A stretch of DNA of 64,000 bases, taken from NCBI RefSeq assembly GCF_030125375.1, contig NZ_JASJUU010000005.1, positions 62,001 to 126,000 of the forward strand. The letters are read 5' to 3'. Shown here in pieces: positions 1 to 8,928 of this stretch (the stretch's first letter is position 1; every line of letters begins with the position of its first letter). A program made the position numbers and the translations under genes. This DNA is from Pseudoalteromonas umbrosa. Lineage in GTDB: Bacteria > Pseudomonadota > Gammaproteobacteria > Enterobacterales > Alteromonadaceae. A model generated the notes under the pieces. The model ran no database searches. It saw only the letters and a program-made list of their open reading frames with translations, and was not told the DNA's origin.

Positions 1-1
1 T

Positions 2-445
2 TGGGATAGTGAACAACAAACAGCACTGGCCAATATCCGTGTGGCAGGACTAATTAAATTTGCAGAGCTTAATTTACAAGAGTTAACCTTTATTACACTC
101 CAAGAAACCCCGGTCAATTGGGCACAATACGCTAACACAAGACAGATTATTTATACCGATCAGCTCGACAGGTTTTGGCACACCGGCGGTATCGAAGACA
201 CTTTAATCGATGCGCTTATCACTCAAGGCAGTGATAAGCGCTTTGTATTTAAAAATAACACCTTATATGGGATCAATGAGCAATTTCAGTTTTGGCGTTA
301 TAACCTTGCTAACGAGCAATTTGAAGAACTTACCCAGCTGCCAAAGACCCTCGATTACCTTACCGATGTTCGCGGTGATGCGGCGTTAATATCAATGCGT
401 ATAAATGCTAAAAAAGAGCTCGCAGAATTGACACTTTCTCAATAG
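2..445 (+). CDS. C-terminal part of an unidentified protein (truncated at left edge)
   Basis: The reading frame is open from base 2 and runs without a stop to the TAG-type end at 445, so this is the 3' end of a gene that begins outside the window; the GTG at 41 is an internal codon, not a convincing start. About 147 residues are visible. They contain aromatic-rich short strands (for example FWRYNL and RFWHTGG) spaced like the blades of a beta-propeller. Such C-terminal halves occur in CadC-like winged-helix regulators and TolB/PD40-type proteins, but no diagnostic motif is visible, so the function is left open. An intrinsic terminator follows 27 bases after the stop. Confidence 0.5.
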   Translation, partial: WDSEQQTALANIRVAGLIKFAELNLQELTFITLQETPVNWAQYANTRQIIYTDQLDRFWHTGGIEDTLIDALITQGSDKRFVFKNNTLYGINEQFQFWRYNLANEQFEELTQLPKTLDYLTDVRGDAALISMRINAKKELAELTLSQ

Positions 446-465
446 TTTAGTCGCTTTTCGAAAAC

Positions 466-496
466 AAAAAACCCAAGCAATTGCTTGGGTTTTTCG
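466..496. terminator. Intrinsic terminator, first copy of the groEL terminator
   Basis: A perfect 9-bp stem (CCCAAGCAA/TTGCTTGGG, 472-489) is flanked by six A on the left and five T on the right, so it can act in both directions. It now serves the partial gene ending at 445. The same hairpin follows groL at 2607-2624. Confidence 0.85.
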
Positions 497-545
497 TATT
501 AGCTTATGAGCTTGGGGCTGATCACATCATGCCGCCCATGCCGCC
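466..545. repeat. Direct repeat copy A: duplicated groEL 3' end and terminator
   Basis: Bases 466-545 match 2601-2680 over 80 bp with a single difference (C523 versus T2658). Read on the minus strand the copy encodes GGMGGMM and a TGA stop, which is the extreme C terminus of GroEL, followed by the groEL terminator. The full gene keeps TAA. The copy is therefore a fragment of groL displaced about 2.1 kb from the parent, and the two copies bracket an accessory segment. Confidence 0.9.
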
Positions 546-595
546 TCCCCCCTAAAAACCGTACTTGCGAATTTCCCCGCATACGGCTCAAGCCT
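546..595 (-). ncRNA. Group II intron 3' remnant (domain V)
   Basis: On the minus strand bases 589-555 form a domain V hairpin: the catalytic AGC triad sits in GAGCCGTA, which pairs with TACGGTTT, and the distal helix is capped by a GAAA tetraloop (GCGGGGAAATTCGC). The run TTTTTAGGGGGG follows, as in bacterial group II introns. A normal domain VI with a bulged A should come next; instead groEL-end sequence begins almost at once (545). The intron is thus truncated at its 3' end, and no maturase reading frame is visible upstream. It is probably a non-splicing relic. The identification rests on the secondary structure and motif read by eye. Confidence 0.75.
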
Positions 596-1241
596 TTAAA
601 AGTCAGTACCTGAGTACAGACCTGCTAACCTAACTGAATAAACTGACCAACATTTCCCATTTTGTCTTTTCAACAACAAAGAGTAGGATTGAAGATCCTC
701 CGATACTGAGCCAAATTTTCTTCAACGAAAAGATAATCGCCTGAATAGAGAGCAACGACAGCTTTACCCCGAATCGGTTTCCTCATTACAGTGCTCCCCT
801 GAAGTAATCTCGGGACCCCAACATAACGATACAACCTTACCTCTACTGAAAAGCCATTATAATTCAATGTCCGTAATACAATTACCTATGACAATTGGGA
901 TGCAACAGCACTAAGTCACTTAGCTCATCGAACCGCCTTTTACCCTTTTCACAATATGATGGATATTCCACCCTGTTTCTTTGGTAATCGTCTATCAAAA
1001 CCATCGATTGTTATACCAAAAAATGTCCAATTGCGTTTACTACCAATGTGGAGTACTCATCTCAGATAAATTAAATAAAGTGATTTACCCAAGATTTTGA
1101 TAATTTGAGAAGATATAGATTAATAGTATCTACACCTATATGAACCTAGCAATTATAAATTGCAATAAATTTACAAAAACAATACAGTAATACAACAATG
1201 AAAATTAGGTGCACTCTAACTTAAAACAGGAATAAGGAATC
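596..1241. other. Non-coding stretch between intron remnant and HTH gene
   Basis: No convincing gene is seen. A 65-codon minus-strand frame (670-867) begins with TTG, has no ribosome binding site and resembles nothing recognisable. Part of this stretch may be the remainder of the decayed intron. The last 200 bases are AT rich and probably carry the promoter for the gene at 1242. Confidence 0.4.
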
Positions 1242-1538
1242 GTGACTGTGAGGGACAGGCCACATATGATAACTGGAGACGATTTAAAAAATATGCGTCT
1301 TCTTGCAGGTAAAACACAAAAACAAATGGCCGATTTAGTTGGTATTTCTAGAGACACTTACCTCAACTACGAAAAAGAAGTCAGTAAAATACCTTTGGAA
1401 TACTTTGTCGTCTGGAGTAAGGTATGTAAAATTGATTTTACGTCTATTTTTAAACAACTAACAGATTGTAAATTCAGCGTACAATCAAAGGGTATTTTAA
1501 TCGCGAAGAGACGTATAAAGGGAACTGAAAATGAATAA
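1242..1538 (+). CDS. Small HTH (Cro/CI-like) DNA-binding regulator
   Basis: The 98-residue protein carries a helix-turn-helix of the Xre/Cro type at about residues 14-45: LRLLAGKTQ-type first helix, KQMADLVGISRDTYLNYE as the helix-turn-helix. The C terminus is Lys/Arg rich. The GTG at 1242 is preferred as start because TAAGGAAT lies 5 bases before it; an in-frame ATG at 1266 is possible and would drop the first eight residues. The stop overlaps the start of the next small gene, so the two are probably translated together. It likely regulates this three-gene set. It lies inside the segment bracketed by the groEL-end repeats, which suggests horizontal origin. Target and effector are unknown. 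Confidence 0.75.
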   Translation: MTVRDRPHMITGDDLKNMRLLAGKTQKQMADLVGISRDTYLNYEKEVSKIPLEYFVVWSKVCKIDFTSIFKQLTDCKFSVQSKGILIAKRRIKGTENE

Positions 1539-1680
1539 TAAGCCAACTCTTAAAAAACGCAACCTAAAGAAGTTAACTCAGAAGCAGTCAATGTTTATTT
1601 CAGGTGGCACTGGAACAGCTAAGCCTACAAAACCACAAATTGCTAGAATCCCTCTTTCTCACTCGATAACCACTGATTGA
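1531..1680 (+). CDS. 49-residue peptide with Gly-Gly motif (possible RiPP-like precursor)
   Basis: ATG at 1531 opens a 49-codon frame overlapping the upstream HTH gene by 8 bases. The product has a very basic N-terminal half (LKKRNLKKLTQKQ), then FISGG, then a 23-residue tail rich in Thr, Pro, Lys and Ser with no Cys. A Lys-rich leader ending in Gly-Gly before a short tail resembles secreted peptide precursors that are cut after Gly-Gly, but no modification enzyme or peptidase-type transporter is adjacent. The gene is followed after 10 bases by a membrane protein gene. It could also simply be a small regulatory protein. The reading frame is seen directly; function is inference. Confidence 0.5.
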   Translation: MNNKPTLKKRNLKKLTQKQSMFISGGTGTAKPTKPQIARIPLSHSITTD

Positions 1681-1690
1681 GGGTGATGAA

Positions 1691-2326
1691 ATGAACGCGT
1701 TTAACTTATTAGTTATTACCGTTGCTGCGATCGCATTCACCGCTATACAATATGCCGATGCAGACGCTTATGTACTATCAATACTCAGCTTAACAGCTGT
1801 TGTTATGCTTATCAAAAGAAACAACATCAATGTGGTTCATATTTGTAGCATAGTGCTTATAACAGCATTGCTGGAATACTGCATTATATTACTCACCTCT
1901 CATCAAAAAGACATTCCCACTATATATTGGGGCTCTTTTATATTTGGTATACAAATATTAATTTGCTATGTAGCAATAAAAATTTTAATTCTAAGAACAT
2001 ATTTATCAAGGAAGTTATTAACATTCACTAATAGTGAAAAGTTTAATGAAGTCCACATGACTCATGCAGAAGGTATTCTAGCTGGATTATATCGCATTAT
2101 TACATTAGTACTTTGGCTCGCGCTCATAGAGAATTTACTACGGCACTTAGAACAGCTTGGTATTAGTAAAAATATTACAAATATTTTTCAAGACTTGACC
2201 CTGGTTTATGATAACTATGAAATTTTTATATACCCGTTAAGAGCTATAATTTGTGGGGTTGTTTTATCATTGCTTGTCGTATCTAAAATTGACACTGAAC
2301 GGCTCGAAAGGCAACAAGCTGTTTAA
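1691..2326 (+). CDS. Hypothetical multi-pass membrane protein
   Basis: The 211-residue product has five or six hydrophobic segments (roughly residues 3-20, 25-42, 50-68, 78-100, 130-150 and 178-198) separated by short charged loops, and ends in a polar tail. GAGGGTGATGAA precedes the ATG as ribosome binding site. I do not recognise a family. It is the last gene of the HTH-peptide-membrane protein set and ends before a hairpin at 2349-2384. With a Gly-Gly peptide immediately upstream it could be an immunity or export protein, but nothing in the sequence proves this. AT content is higher than in the neighbouring core genes. Confidence 0.7.
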   Translation: MNAFNLLVITVAAIAFTAIQYADADAYVLSILSLTAVVMLIKRNNINVVHICSIVLITALLEYCIILLTSHQKDIPTIYWGSFIFGIQILICYVAIKILILRTYLSRKLLTFTNSEKFNEVHMTHAEGILAGLYRIITLVLWLALIENLLRHLEQLGISKNITNIFQDLTLVYDNYEIFIYPLRAIICGVVLSLLVVSKIDTERLERQQAV

Positions 2327-2348
2327 TAAAATTTTCAGACCTTAAAAA

Positions 2349-2384
2349 CTTAGGCTGTAGCATCTTCATAGAGGACAGCCTAAG
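2349..2384 (+). terminator. Hairpin after the membrane protein gene
   Basis: CTTAGGCTGT (2349-2358) pairs perfectly with ACAGCCTAAG (2375-2384). The T-tract after it is weak (ATTGTTAG), so it may be a poor terminator or a stabilising 3' hairpin. Confidence 0.5.
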
Positions 2385-2600
2385 ATTGTTAGATAAACAC
2401 CTTCCAACAAACCCAAGCAACTTTGTCTCATTATGTAAAAAATCAAAAACTAGAATGACACCATATTTACTGCAAACCAGTGCCCCACCTTTCTAATTCA
2501 GCCTGCATAACCGAATAATGCTCCAATTGACAGGCATCTCGAATAACTTACCAATGCTTGAAAATCACACATATTGATATTCAAAGCGTATTTGTGGTCA

Positions 2601-4306
<1,706 letters not shown>

Positions 4307-4367
4307 GTTTTTATTCCTCTAAATTCTTTTCGTTAAAAGCTACTTTGTTTTTCTTACAAGCTAGTGC

Positions 4368-4655
4368 TTAGCCAACAATACCTAGGATATTGTCTTCACG
4401 CATGATCAGGTACTCTTGACCTTCGATCTTTTCAGTCTTTTCAACATATGAGCCGAAAAGTACTGTGTCACCTGCTTTAACTTCTAGTGCTCTTACTTCA
4501 CCACTGTCCAAAACGCGGCCATTACCTACAGCAACAACTTCACCGCGAGTTGATTTTTCAGCTGCTGAGCCAGTCAATACGATACCGCCAGCAGATTTAG
4601 TTTCTTCTTCTAGACGCTTAACAATAACGCGATCATGTAAAGGACGAATGTTCAT
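4368..4655 (-). CDS. groS: Co-chaperonin GroES (Cpn10)
   Basis: The 95-residue protein is the lid of the GroEL chamber. It starts MNIRPLHDRVIVKR, has the mobile loop around GGIVLTGSAAEKS (residues 23-35) and ends NILGIVG, all typical of the family. A longer frame extends 49 codons upstream, but that part is not GroES-like, and AGGAGAACTAAATCA gives a good ribosome binding site for the ATG at 4655. First gene of the groSL operon. Confidence 0.98.
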   Translation of the reverse strand: MNIRPLHDRVIVKRLEEETKSAGGIVLTGSAAEKSTRGEVVAVGNGRVLDSGEVRALEVKAGDTVLFGSYVEKTEKIEGQEYLIMREDNILGIVG

Positions 4656-4774
4656 TGATTTAGTTCTCCTAACTTTTCTGAACAAGGGCAGAATAAACTG
4701 TTTACTCAGAGTGAGTCGCGGCCCAACTAACGGCGCTAACGCGACTCTCTGGATTAATTTGTAACTTGCAATTC

Positions 4775-4803
4775 TAGATGGGGGTGGATATTTAAAACCC
4801 AAG
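4775..4803 (-). promoter_or_regulatory. Sigma-32 heat-shock promoter of groSL
   Basis: On the minus strand CTTGGGT (4803-4797) and CCCCATCTA (4783-4775) are separated by 13 bases, close to the sigma-32 consensus CTTGAAA and CCCCATNTA. It lies about 120 bases before groS. No CIRCE-type inverted repeat is visible. Confidence 0.8.
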
Positions 4804-4821
4804 AGAAAAAACTAAAAAATT

Positions 4822-5355
4822 TTAATCTTTTCTCTGATATTCACCTTCAATGGTGGTAGACGACTGTGATTCTGACTTTGGCGCTTTGCGCTCAAACGGG
4901 TCAAACTTCTGCTCTTCGAAAGGAGACTGTGCATTTTGATGCGCTTGAGACTGGCCAAAATCTTGCCCAAACATACTGCTCTGCGCAGAGCTTTGCATTT
5001 TCACACTGGCTTGTTCAATCAGTGTTTTAGCTATTTTTTCGCGAATAACTGGGGTTAATAGCATAAAACCTATGGCATCTGTCATAATCCCCGGCGTCAT
5101 CAAAAACACACCCGCGATGATCACACATAGGCCTGTAAATAGATCTTGCCCAGGTAACTTACCCGACGCCATTTGTTGTTGCACGTTAGAATACGCACCC
5201 AGTCCCTGCTGCTTAACCAATTTTGCACCTAAAATTGCTGTGGCAATCACTAACGCGATAGTAGCAAATCCACCAATCACATCACTGACTTGAATAAGCA
5301 ACGCAATTTCAACAATAGGCACGACAATAAATAACAAAAAAAGAACTTTAAACAT
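4822..5355 (-). CDS. fxsA: FxsA family inner-membrane protein
   Basis: The start at 5355 is chosen because GGAGAATCT precedes it and the product then begins with a transmembrane segment (MFKVLFLLFIVVPIVEIALL); the frame extends 26 codons further upstream without similarity. The 177-residue protein has FxsA hallmarks: N-terminal helices with E17, the GAKLVKQQG motif near residues 43-51, PGIMTDAIGFMLLTP near 91-105, and a polar Gln/Ser-rich cytoplasmic tail. In E. coli FxsA overproduction relieves F-plasmid exclusion of phage T7; its normal role is unknown. Its position before the groS promoter is common in gammaproteobacteria. Confidence 0.9.
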   Translation of the reverse strand: MFKVLFLLFIVVPIVEIALLIQVSDVIGGFATIALVIATAILGAKLVKQQGLGAYSNVQQQMASGKLPGQDLFTGLCVIIAGVFLMTPGIMTDAIGFMLLTPVIREKIAKTLIEQASVKMQSSAQSSMFGQDFGQSQAHQNAQSPFEEQKFDPFERKAPKSESQSSTTIEGEYQRKD

Positions 5356-5598
5356 AGATTCTCCAAATAAACTGAAATAGATGTATGGCTTGTCAGGTCT
5401 AATTTCAAGCTTACAGTCAGCATCTAATTGCACTCTGATACTTACTGCCAGAGTCGGTTTGGTATCAAAACTGTTCGTTAGAACAAAACCGAGTTTGAAA
5501 GTTCAGAGTATATAAATGCAACTCAACGAGCACACCTTGGGATCCGAGTTGTCATTCGTTACTATAAGGGCACCACTAACTTAGTCGGCAAAAACACG

Positions 5599-5919
5599 AT
5601 GAGTACCCCGTATAGAATGGTCATGACGACTTGTGATAGTCAAGACAATGCCCGCCACATTGCGGCGCATTTAGTTTTAAATAAATTAGCCGCTTGTGTG
5701 AACATCTTGCCCAAAATAGAGTCAATCTACGTGTGGCAGGGAAAAGTCACCCAAGATGAAGAAGTTAAACTACTAGTCAAAACAACATCCGCACTGGTTA
5801 GTAACGTCATTGATGCGATCCAAGCTGAGCACAGCTACGACGTGCCTGAAGTACAAGTGATTGAAATCACTGATGGCTCGCAGCAATATTTTAACTGGAT
5901 GGAAGAGGTACTAAATTAA
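5599..5919 (+). CDS. cutA: CutA1 family divalent-cation tolerance protein
   Basis: The 106-residue product shows the CutA core: MVMTTCDSQDNARHIA, LAACVNILPKIESIYVWQGK and the VPEVQVIEI strand. CutA1 is a small trimeric PII-like protein linked to copper and other divalent metal tolerance. Its TAA shares one base with the ATG of dsbD (TAATG), so the two are translationally coupled. The cutA-dsbD (cutA1-cutA2) order is also found in E. coli. Confidence 0.93.
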   Translation: MSTPYRMVMTTCDSQDNARHIAAHLVLNKLAACVNILPKIESIYVWQGKVTQDEEVKLLVKTTSALVSNVIDAIQAEHSYDVPEVQVIEITDGSQQYFNWMEEVLN

Positions 5920-7748
5920 TGCGACTGACGACGCTCCTATTTTCTTTTATAACGCTGCTATTTATAGGCAGCTTTCAAGCTGTGGCCAATAATTCGGTCT
6001 TAGACAGCTTATTAGAACCAAAACAGCAAACATTTTTACCCGTTGATCAAGCCTTTGAGTTTGATTTTGACCAGCAAGGTTCTGTGTTATTCACTGGCTG
6101 GGATATTGCCCCAGGCTACTATATCTACAAACATAAGCTGGAGTTTGTTGCCAAGGGCGCTGACATCAAAGTACCTGAACTAAGCACAGGTAAAATGATT
6201 GAAGATGAGTTTTTTGGCCGCACCGAAGTATACTTTGACGAACTTTCCGTGGTCTCGAAGCTGAGCAACATTGGCCAAGATGCAGTAGTTAAAATTCGCT
6301 ATCAAGGCTGCGCAGAAGCTGGACTGTGCTACCCACCAGAGATCATTGAGATCCCACTCACAGCACTGGCTGGTGCAACAAATACAGTTACCAAGCAAGC
6401 TGAAAGTGACGCTAACTCGCAACAAACAGCGACTAAACCGGCACCAAAAACAATTAACAGTAATGATGACGGTGAGCTGTCTTTTAGTGATAAATTGGCG
6501 CAGCAAAGCTTTGTTACCAATTTAGGTGCATTTTTCTTAGTCGGTGTTTTATTGGCATTCACGCCTTGTGTATTCCCAATGTTCCCGATCCTATCTAGCC
6601 TCATTGCTGGTCAGCAGAACCTGTCTACCAAAAAAGCATTTTCACTGTCATTTGTGTATGTGCAAGGCATGGCGGTCACGTATGCAGCTTTGGGTCTCGT
6701 TGTGGCTTATTTTGGCGGTCATGTCCAAGGCTATATTCAACACCCTGCTGTACTGATTAGCTTCAGTATTTTGTTTGTCATTTTAGCCTTTGCCATGTTT
6801 GGTTGGTTTGAGCTAAAACTGCCAAGCGGCATGATGAGCAAATTAACAGAGATCAGTAACCAGCAAAAAGGCGGCAATTATACCGGCGTCTTTATGATGG
6901 GTGTATTATCGGGCTTGATTGCCAGCCCATGCACCACAGCGCCGCTGTCTGCTGCACTATTATATGTTGCGCAAAGTGGTGACTACCTTGTTGGCGGCTT
7001 GACTTTATATGCGCTGAGCTTAGGTATGGGCCTACCACTACTATTATTGGGCACCTCAGGCGGCAAGTTGCTCCCCAAAGCAGGCGGCTGGATGGAGCAG
7101 GTGAAAACGCTGTTCGGTTTCTTAATGTTGTTTGTGCCACTGATTTTACTCGAACGCATCTTAGACTTTGACATTATTGTGATGCTGGCTTCAGTACTAG
7201 CCATTGCCACAGCGCTATATCTACATTATTGGCAAAGTGCGCAATCACAAGGCAAAGGCAAAACCTTCTTATGGGCGCTGTCGATGACCTTATTTGTTAG
7301 TGCCTTCTTTATGGCAAAATCTGTGCTTTTCCCAGCACCTCAACCACAGGTTAGTGTTGCTGCCGGTGTGATGGAGGAGAAAAAATTCCGTCTGATCGAA
7401 GGACTGGAGGGACTGCACAGCGAGGTCGCCAAAGCCAATCAACAAGGCAAGATTGCCGTAGTCGACTTATACGCTGATTGGTGTGTGGCCTGTAAAGAGT
7501 TTGAGAAGTACACCTTCCCAGAGGCGCAAGTGCAGGCTGAGTTCCAACACTTTGAGTTATTAAAGCTCGACTTAACTGAAAGTAATGACACCACCTTTGA
7601 GATCATGGAGTTCTTCACCGTATTCGGCTTACCAAGCATGCTGTTCTTCGACGAACAAGGAAATGAAATCCCCGAACTGCGCGTAACTGGCTTTATGAAT
7701 GCAGAAGACTTTGCAGATCACCTACGTAAAGTACGTAATTACCAGTAA
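5919..7748 (+). CDS. dsbD: Thiol:disulfide interchange protein DsbD
   Basis: The 609-residue protein carries reducing power from cytoplasmic thioredoxin across the inner membrane to periplasmic DsbC/DsbG and cytochrome c maturation. A signal peptide (residues 1-23, ending near QAVA) leads to the periplasmic alpha domain with the CAEAGLC cysteine pair (about 131-137). Eight hydrophobic segments follow, with the two redox cysteines in FTPCVFPMFP (about 214-223) and SPCTTAP (about 337-343). The C-terminal thioredoxin domain has ADWCVACKEFE (about 520-530). All three cysteine pairs are present. It overlaps cutA by one base and ends before a strong hairpin. Confidence 0.97.
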   Translation: MRLTTLLFSFITLLFIGSFQAVANNSVLDSLLEPKQQTFLPVDQAFEFDFDQQGSVLFTGWDIAPGYYIYKHKLEFVAKGADIKVPELSTGKMIEDEFFGRTEVYFDELSVVSKLSNIGQDAVVKIRYQGCAEAGLCYPPEIIEIPLTALAGATNTVTKQAESDANSQQTATKPAPKTINSNDDGELSFSDKLAQQSFVTNLGAFFLVGVLLAFTPCVFPMFPILSSLIAGQQNLSTKKAFSLSFVYVQGMAVTYAALGLVVAYFGGHVQGYIQHPAVLISFSILFVILAFAMFGWFELKLPSGMMSKLTEISNQQKGGNYTGVFMMGVLSGLIASPCTTAPLSAALLYVAQSGDYLVGGLTLYALSLGMGLPLLLLGTSGGKLLPKAGGWMEQVKTLFGFLMLFVPLILLERILDFDIIVMLASVLAIATALYLHYWQSAQSQGKGKTFLWALSMTLFVSAFFMAKSVLFPAPQPQVSVAAGVMEEKKFRLIEGLEGLHSEVAKANQQGKIAVVDLYADWCVACKEFEKYTFPEAQVQAEFQHFELLKLDLTESNDTTFEIMEFFTVFGLPSMLFFDEQGNEIPELRVTGFMNAEDFADHLRKVRNYQ

Positions 7749-7764
7749 ATCCCCTCCTCTTCCA

Positions 7765-7803
7765 ACAGCCTATTTAAGCAACAGACTTAAATAGGCTGTG
7801 CTT
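7765..7803 (+). terminator. Terminator after dsbD
   Basis: ACAGCCTATTTAAG (7765-7778) pairs with CTTAAATAGGCTGT (7786-7799), a perfect 14-bp stem with a 7-base loop, followed by GCTTTATCT. Confidence 0.75.
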
Positions 7804-7825
7804 TATCTCTGATTAGACCAGTATT

Positions 7826-7856
7826 TTGCTGCTATTTACCTCGAACACTCTATAAT
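7826..7856 (+). promoter_or_regulatory. Candidate sigma-70 promoter for aroQ-accBC
   Basis: A perfect TATAAT at 7851-7856 is preceded by TTGCTG at 7826-7831; the 19-base spacer is longer than ideal. It lies 110 bases before the aroQ start and after the dsbD terminator. Confidence 0.5.
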
Positions 7857-7965
7857 AGTTCACGAACGTGAGAAATATTTGCTATTTATCGCGCAAGCGC
7901 TTAAGTTAGACACAGCAAGAGACAAAAAGTCTCGTTATTTCCCATTTAAAGGAATTTCACGCATT

Positions 7966-8427
7966 ATGTCAGCAAATTTTAAGGTTTTAGTACTTAATGG
8001 TCCAAATTTGAACATGTTGGGCCGTCGCGAGCCAGATAAATATGGCACACAGACCTTAGCTGAGATAATGCAGTCACTGACAAAGTGCGCAGAACAACAC
8101 AATGTGGTGCTGACTCATTTTCAGAGCAACAGTGAAGCAGAGCTTATCAATACCATCCATGACCATTACGACAAAGTGGATTGTATTATTATCAACCCAG
8201 CGGCTTTCACACACACCAGTATCGCCATGCGCGATGCGTTGCTCAGTATCAGCGTCCCATTTTATGAAGTGCATATTTCAAATGTGCACGCACGTGAGCC
8301 GTTTCGACATACCTCCTACTTCTCGGATGTAGCGAAAGGCGTCATATGTGGATTAGGTGCAATTGGCTATCAAGCTGCATTAATGGCAGCAATTGACCAG
8401 TTGCGCAAACAAGATAACTCAAATTAA
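7966..8427 (+). CDS. aroQ: 3-dehydroquinate dehydratase, type II
   Basis: This enzyme converts 3-dehydroquinate to 3-dehydroshikimate in the shikimate pathway. The start at 7966 gives MSANFKVLVLNGPNLNMLG, the normal family beginning with the catalytic loop LNMLGRREPDKYG and its Tyr; 29 upstream codons in the same frame lack similarity. The catalytic His region NPAAFTHTS and the substrate-binding EVHISNVHAREPFR are present. The 153-residue length is typical. It lies 19 bases before accB, the common aroQ-accB-accC order of proteobacteria. Confidence 0.96.
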   Translation: MSANFKVLVLNGPNLNMLGRREPDKYGTQTLAEIMQSLTKCAEQHNVVLTHFQSNSEAELINTIHDHYDKVDCIIINPAAFTHTSIAMRDALLSISVPFYEVHISNVHAREPFRHTSYFSDVAKGVICGLGAIGYQAALMAAIDQLRKQDNSN

Positions 8428-8446
8428 CTAACAGGCGGGCCAAGTT

Positions 8447-8908
8447 ATGGATATTCGCAAGATTAAAAAACTAATCGAACTAGTAGAAGAATCAGGTATT
8501 GCAGAGCTAGAGATCACCGAAGGTGAAGAATCAGTACGTATTAACCGTCACAGCAGTGCACCGGTTATGGCTCAGCCTCAGCAATTCGCAGTTCCTGCTC
8601 CTGCAGCGGCACCAGTTGCAGCACCTGCGGCGGCGCCAGCAGCTGATGCACCAGCGGAAGCAGCTACACCTGCGGGTCACCAAGTTAAGTCTCCAATGGT
8701 TGGTACTTTCTACTCTGCGTCTTCTCCAACAGCTGCGGCATACGTTGAAGTCGGCACAAAAGTAAACGTTGGCGACACGCTTTGCATCGTTGAAGCGATG
8801 AAGATGATGAACCAGATCGAATCTGACAAGGCAGGTACTGTTAAAGCTATCCTAGTTGAAAACGGCGAGCCAGTAGAATTTGATCAGCCACTATTCATCA
8901 TCGAATAA
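8447..8908 (+). CDS. accB: Biotin carboxyl carrier protein of acetyl-CoA carboxylase
   Basis: The 153-residue protein carries the biotin moved between the biotin carboxylase and carboxyltransferase halves of acetyl-CoA carboxylase, the committed step of fatty acid synthesis. It has the N-terminal MDIRKIKKLIELVEESG, an Ala/Pro-rich flexible linker (about residues 42-78) and the biotinyl domain with the modified Lys in VEAMKMMNQ near residue 118. Twenty bases separate it from accC. Its malonyl-CoA product is also the extender needed by the polyketide module encoded downstream, though that link is only metabolic. Confidence 0.97.
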   Translation: MDIRKIKKLIELVEESGIAELEITEGEESVRINRHSSAPVMAQPQQFAVPAPAAAPVAAPAAAPAADAPAEAATPAGHQVKSPMVGTFYSASSPTAAAYVEVGTKVNVGDTLCIVEAMKMMNQIESDKAGTVKAILVENGEPVEFDQPLFIIE

Positions 8909-8928
8909 TTCCCAAGAAGGCAAACACT

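Noticed and set aside
670..867. 65-codon minus-strand frame next to the intron remnant
   Set aside because: TTG start, no ribosome binding site and no similarity to intron-encoded maturases that I can see; more likely decayed intron or spacer.
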